Program-made: the position numbers and the translations under genes
The notes under the pieces: model-generated
The model's input: the letters and a program-made list of their open reading frames with translations, nothing else
Told to the model about the DNA's origin: nothing
Database searches by the model: none
Shown: piece after piece, positions 44,738 through 47,041 of the stretch
Layout: each line of letters opens with the position of its first letter
How positions within the stretch are numbered: position 1 is the stretch's first letter
From: Thermodesulfobacteriota bacterium
Lineage (GTDB): Bacteria > Thermosulfidibacterota > Thermosulfidibacteria > Thermosulfidibacterales > B14-G1
Direction: 5' to 3'
NCBI GenBank assembly: GCA_024274915.1
Contig: JAJSAC010000010.1
Location: 1-47,041 of the forward strand
Length of the DNA: 47,041 nt

Positions 44738-47041
44738 ATGGGTGTTAAATTACGAAGGGGGTTCTTGGCATTATTTATCTCCCTGTTATTGGCCCTCCCA
44801 GCGGTGTTGTTCACCTCGCCTCGAACGACCAAGGCTGCTGACTACGCAGCTCCCTCTCCAAACGCTACAGCCAGTAGTTCAAGCGGCACTGCCACCGCCG
44901 TGGGAGACTATGCCTCCGCCAACAACAGTTCAGCCGACTACATGTCGGCCTTCGGCTATCGTGCTTCCGCCAACTATGGCTACGGCACAGCTATCGGAGC
45001 CTACTCCACCGCCTACTATCAAGGCACAGCCAATGGTTATAACGCTACGGCTCACTCCTATGGCACAGCCACGGGCTACAACGCCTACGCCTGGTTGTAT
45101 GCCACGGCTACAGGCTACAATGCCACTGCTTCCGGCGACTACAGCTCGGCATATGGCTACAACGCCACTGCTTCCGGCGACTACAGCTCAGCATTCGGAT
45201 ATGATACCAGTGTTTCCGGAGACTACAACTCGGCTTTCGGGTACAATTCTGACATCTCAACCTCGGGTACTCAGAACTCCACCTTTGGTTACAACTCCAC
45301 AATATCCAATTCGGGGAACGCCAACTACGCTGCAGGCCATCAGGTATACGTAACCAGCTCAGGAAGCGGAAATGTGGCAACGGGAAACGGTTCTAATGTT
45401 TCCAGCTCCGGAAACTACAACTACGCATCAGGGATATTTTCCGACATCACATCCTCGGGAAGCTATAACACAGCAGTGGGCTACGGCTCAGATGTTTCCT
45501 CTGCAGGTGATAGCAACTCGGCCTTCGGGTACAACTCCGATATCTCTAACTCGGGGAATTACAATACAACTTCAGGCTACCAGTCTACGATCACCAGTTC
45601 CGGTAATTATAACTATGCCGCTGGCAGCCTCTCCGATGTATCTTCCTCCCAAGGTAGGAACCTGGCATTAGGTTACGAGTCCAATGTAACAAGCTCCGGC
45701 TACAGCAACTTCGCCATCGGCAGCCTCTCCGATGTATCTTCCTCCCAAAACCGTAACCTGGCCCTGGGCTATGACGCCAATGTATCCAGCTCGGGATCCA
45801 GCAACTACGTCATAGGCAGCGAGAGCAACATCTCCTCTTCGGGAGATGGAAATGTGGCCATGGGCTACAGCAACGACATCACTAACTCCCAAGATGGCAA
45901 CTCCTTATTCGGGTATGACTCCAGCATCACATCCGGCAGCTACAGCACCTCTATAGGATACGACAACGCCTTGACCAGCGTCACAACAACCGACGTGTTT
46001 GGACACAGCAACGCTGTCTCCAGTACCACAGACAGCACGGTTGTGGGCCACGACAACACCATGGCTACTGGTGGTCAGGGTACCGTAATAGGCGAATACA
46101 ACACCGTAGACACATCCAGCTCCGGCTATGTGGCAGGAGTCAGCAACCAACTCCACAACCAGAGTACTGGAACGGTAACGGGAACCAGTAATGTGTTGAA
46201 CTCCAGCACTGGCTACATTTACGGAGCATCAAACAGCCTTGCTTCAAGCACCGCCCAAGTCTTCGGAACCGGGAACACCTTCAATAGCAGCATCGGTCGG
46301 GTATTCGGAGACAACAACACTTTCACCCCAGGTACCAACGGATTGGCTGTGGGCGACGGCAACCAGTTCCTCAATAACAGTTCGGGAGAGGCTTTCGGAG
46401 ACGGAAATACCTTTGACAACTCTTCCGGAGCAATCTACGGGGCCGGCAATACCTTAACAGGTAGCATCGGCGCCCTGGCCGTTGGTGGAGCAAATACCCT
46501 TACTAACAGTTCCTACAGCGCCGCCGTGGGTATGTATACCCAGGTGAACGGCAATTACAACCTGGCCTTTGGAACGGGAAACGGCTCCACAGACTTCACC
46601 TCCATCACGGGCAACTACAGCACTGCCATTGGATATAACGCCTCCGTCACAGGCGACAACGGCATCGCCTTTGGTACCGGGGCACAGGCCCAGACCAACG
46701 ACGTGGCCATCGGCAATAACGCCGTAGTTAGCGCCGACTCCAGTGTGGCCATCGGTGACAACTCCAGCATCGGTTCAGGTTCCACCAACAGCGTCGCCAT
46801 CGGCTACTACGCCGCAGTTGCCGCATCTTCCCCCAACAGCGTGGCCATTGGTCAGTACTCCAGCGCCTCTGGCACCAGCAGCACTGCTGTGGGCGACAAT
46901 GCTTCCGCCTCCGATACCGACACCACCGCCATCGGCCATGACGCTAGTGCCTCCGCTGAAGGTGCTCTCGCCGCTGGCTACAGCACCGACGCCTCCGGAC
47001 TCTACTCCATGGCTGCCGGCTACGATTCAACAGCCTCCGGG
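44738..47041 (+). CDS. Trimeric autotransporter adhesin, YadA-like head (partial)
   Basis: The frame is open from ATG 44738 (GGAAAGGAGG before it) to the window edge, 768 codons with no stop. A signal peptide (residues 9-33) is followed by repeat after repeat of the YadA-head type, such as TAIGYNASVTGDNGIAFGTG and NSVAIGQYSSASGTSSTAVG. Each of about 14 residues forms one turn of a left-handed beta-roll. The N-terminal portion uses longer units rich in Tyr and Ser, such as SAFGYNSDISNSGNYN. The middle has units like VFGDNNTFTPGTNG. The last third is regular YadA type. The coiled-coil stalk and membrane anchor must lie beyond the window. Confidence 0.92.
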   Translation, partial: MGVKLRRGFLALFISLLLALPAVLFTSPRTTKAADYAAPSPNATASSSSGTATAVGDYASANNSSADYMSAFGYRASANYGYGTAIGAYSTAYYQGTANGYNATAHSYGTATGYNAYAWLYATATGYNATASGDYSSAYGYNATASGDYSSAFGYDTSVSGDYNSAFGYNSDISTSGTQNSTFGYNSTISNSGNANYAAGHQVYVTSSGSGNVATGNGSNVSSSGNYNYASGIFSDITSSGSYNTAVGYGSDVSSAGDSNSAFGYNSDISNSGNYNTTSGYQSTITSSGNYNYAAGSLSDVSSSQGRNLALGYESNVTSSGYSNFAIGSLSDVSSSQNRNLALGYDANVSSSGSSNYVIGSESNISSSGDGNVAMGYSNDITNSQDGNSLFGYDSSITSGSYSTSIGYDNALTSVTTTDVFGHSNAVSSTTDSTVVGHDNTMATGGQGTVIGEYNTVDTSSSGYVAGVSNQLHNQSTGTVTGTSNVLNSSTGYIYGASNSLASSTAQVFGTGNTFNSSIGRVFGDNNTFTPGTNGLAVGDGNQFLNNSSGEAFGDGNTFDNSSGAIYGAGNTLTGSIGALAVGGANTLTNSSYSAAVGMYTQVNGNYNLAFGTGNGSTDFTSITGNYSTAIGYNASVTGDNGIAFGTGAQAQTNDVAIGNNAVVSADSSVAIGDNSSIGSGSTNSVAIGYYAAVAASSPNSVAIGQYSSASGTSSTAVGDNASASDTDTTAIGHDASASAEGALAAGYSTDASGLYSMAAGYDSTASG

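Noticed and set aside
44742-45353. Pro/Thr-rich protein in another frame of the adhesin
   Set aside because: It is a shadow frame of the YadA-like head, with no own ribosome-binding site; codon pattern follows the real frame.

Overview
The window is a GC-rich, gene-dense bacterial chromosome segment. The organism is a Gram-negative diderm: it has lipoproteins, a C-terminally aromatic beta-barrel protein, and a YadA-like trimeric autotransporter head. Ordinary bacterial housekeeping operons, a zapA-6S RNA-5-formyl-THF cyclo-ligase neighbourhood, an Nfn/Sud-type flavoprotein pair, LL-diaminopimelate aminotransferase and two branched-chain amino-acid ABC clusters suggest a deltaproteobacterium-like (Desulfobacterota) lineage. 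Frequent AGG/AGA arginine and ATA isoleucine codons, a short EF-Ts and an aminopropyl-polyamine operon hint at thermophily. The taxonomic placement is inference only.

Layout. 1-312: one copy of a long dispersed repeat carrying a mirrored 7-bp array, then a promoter with palindromic operators. 313-2660: XRE-cupin regulator followed by speH, pdaD and speE (polyamines from arginine via agmatine). 2684-7577: CDP-alcohol phosphatidyltransferase, rsmG, yebC, ruvC-ruvA-ruvB, queH and a small membrane protein. 7686-9915 (minus): dapL, TPR protein, lipoprotein. 10067-12342 (minus): an Nfn/Sud-type flavoprotein pair ending in a strong terminator. 12535-21519: LysM transglycosylase, coiled-coil protein, zapA, 6S RNA, rarA, fau, rny, ymdB, folD, xseA. 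21771-22684: lone receiver protein and a PUA-only protein with a repeat insertion. 22777-25200: metH without a reactivation domain. 25178-27247: an AT-rich two-gene island (GNAT and CapK-like ligase). 27288-31472: prfB with a programmed +1 frameshift, rpsB-tsf-pyrH-frr and a small ferredoxin. 31518-33598: uppS and, convergent, a thiD-thiN fusion. 33870-34090: the second, inverted copy of the repeat. 34221-41512: two liv modules sharing one permease pair, with livH interrupted by an in-frame stop. 41718-47041: a surface locus of outer-membrane barrel, CARDB-domain secreted protein and a giant YadA-like adhesin that runs off the right edge.

Points most worth a second look are the livH nonsense codon with an intact downstream frame, the inverted repeat pair about 33.8 kb apart, the mirrored heptamer arrays (with a related heptamer array inside a coding gene), the agmatine-type polyamine operon with matching operators, a hairpin that encloses the rarA ribosome-binding site, the unexplained structured stretch at 41514-41597, and the cell-surface locus with its unusually varied beta-roll head. 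No CRISPR array, transposase, tRNA or rRNA gene was seen. I did not find a wholly new multi-gene defence-like system in this window.
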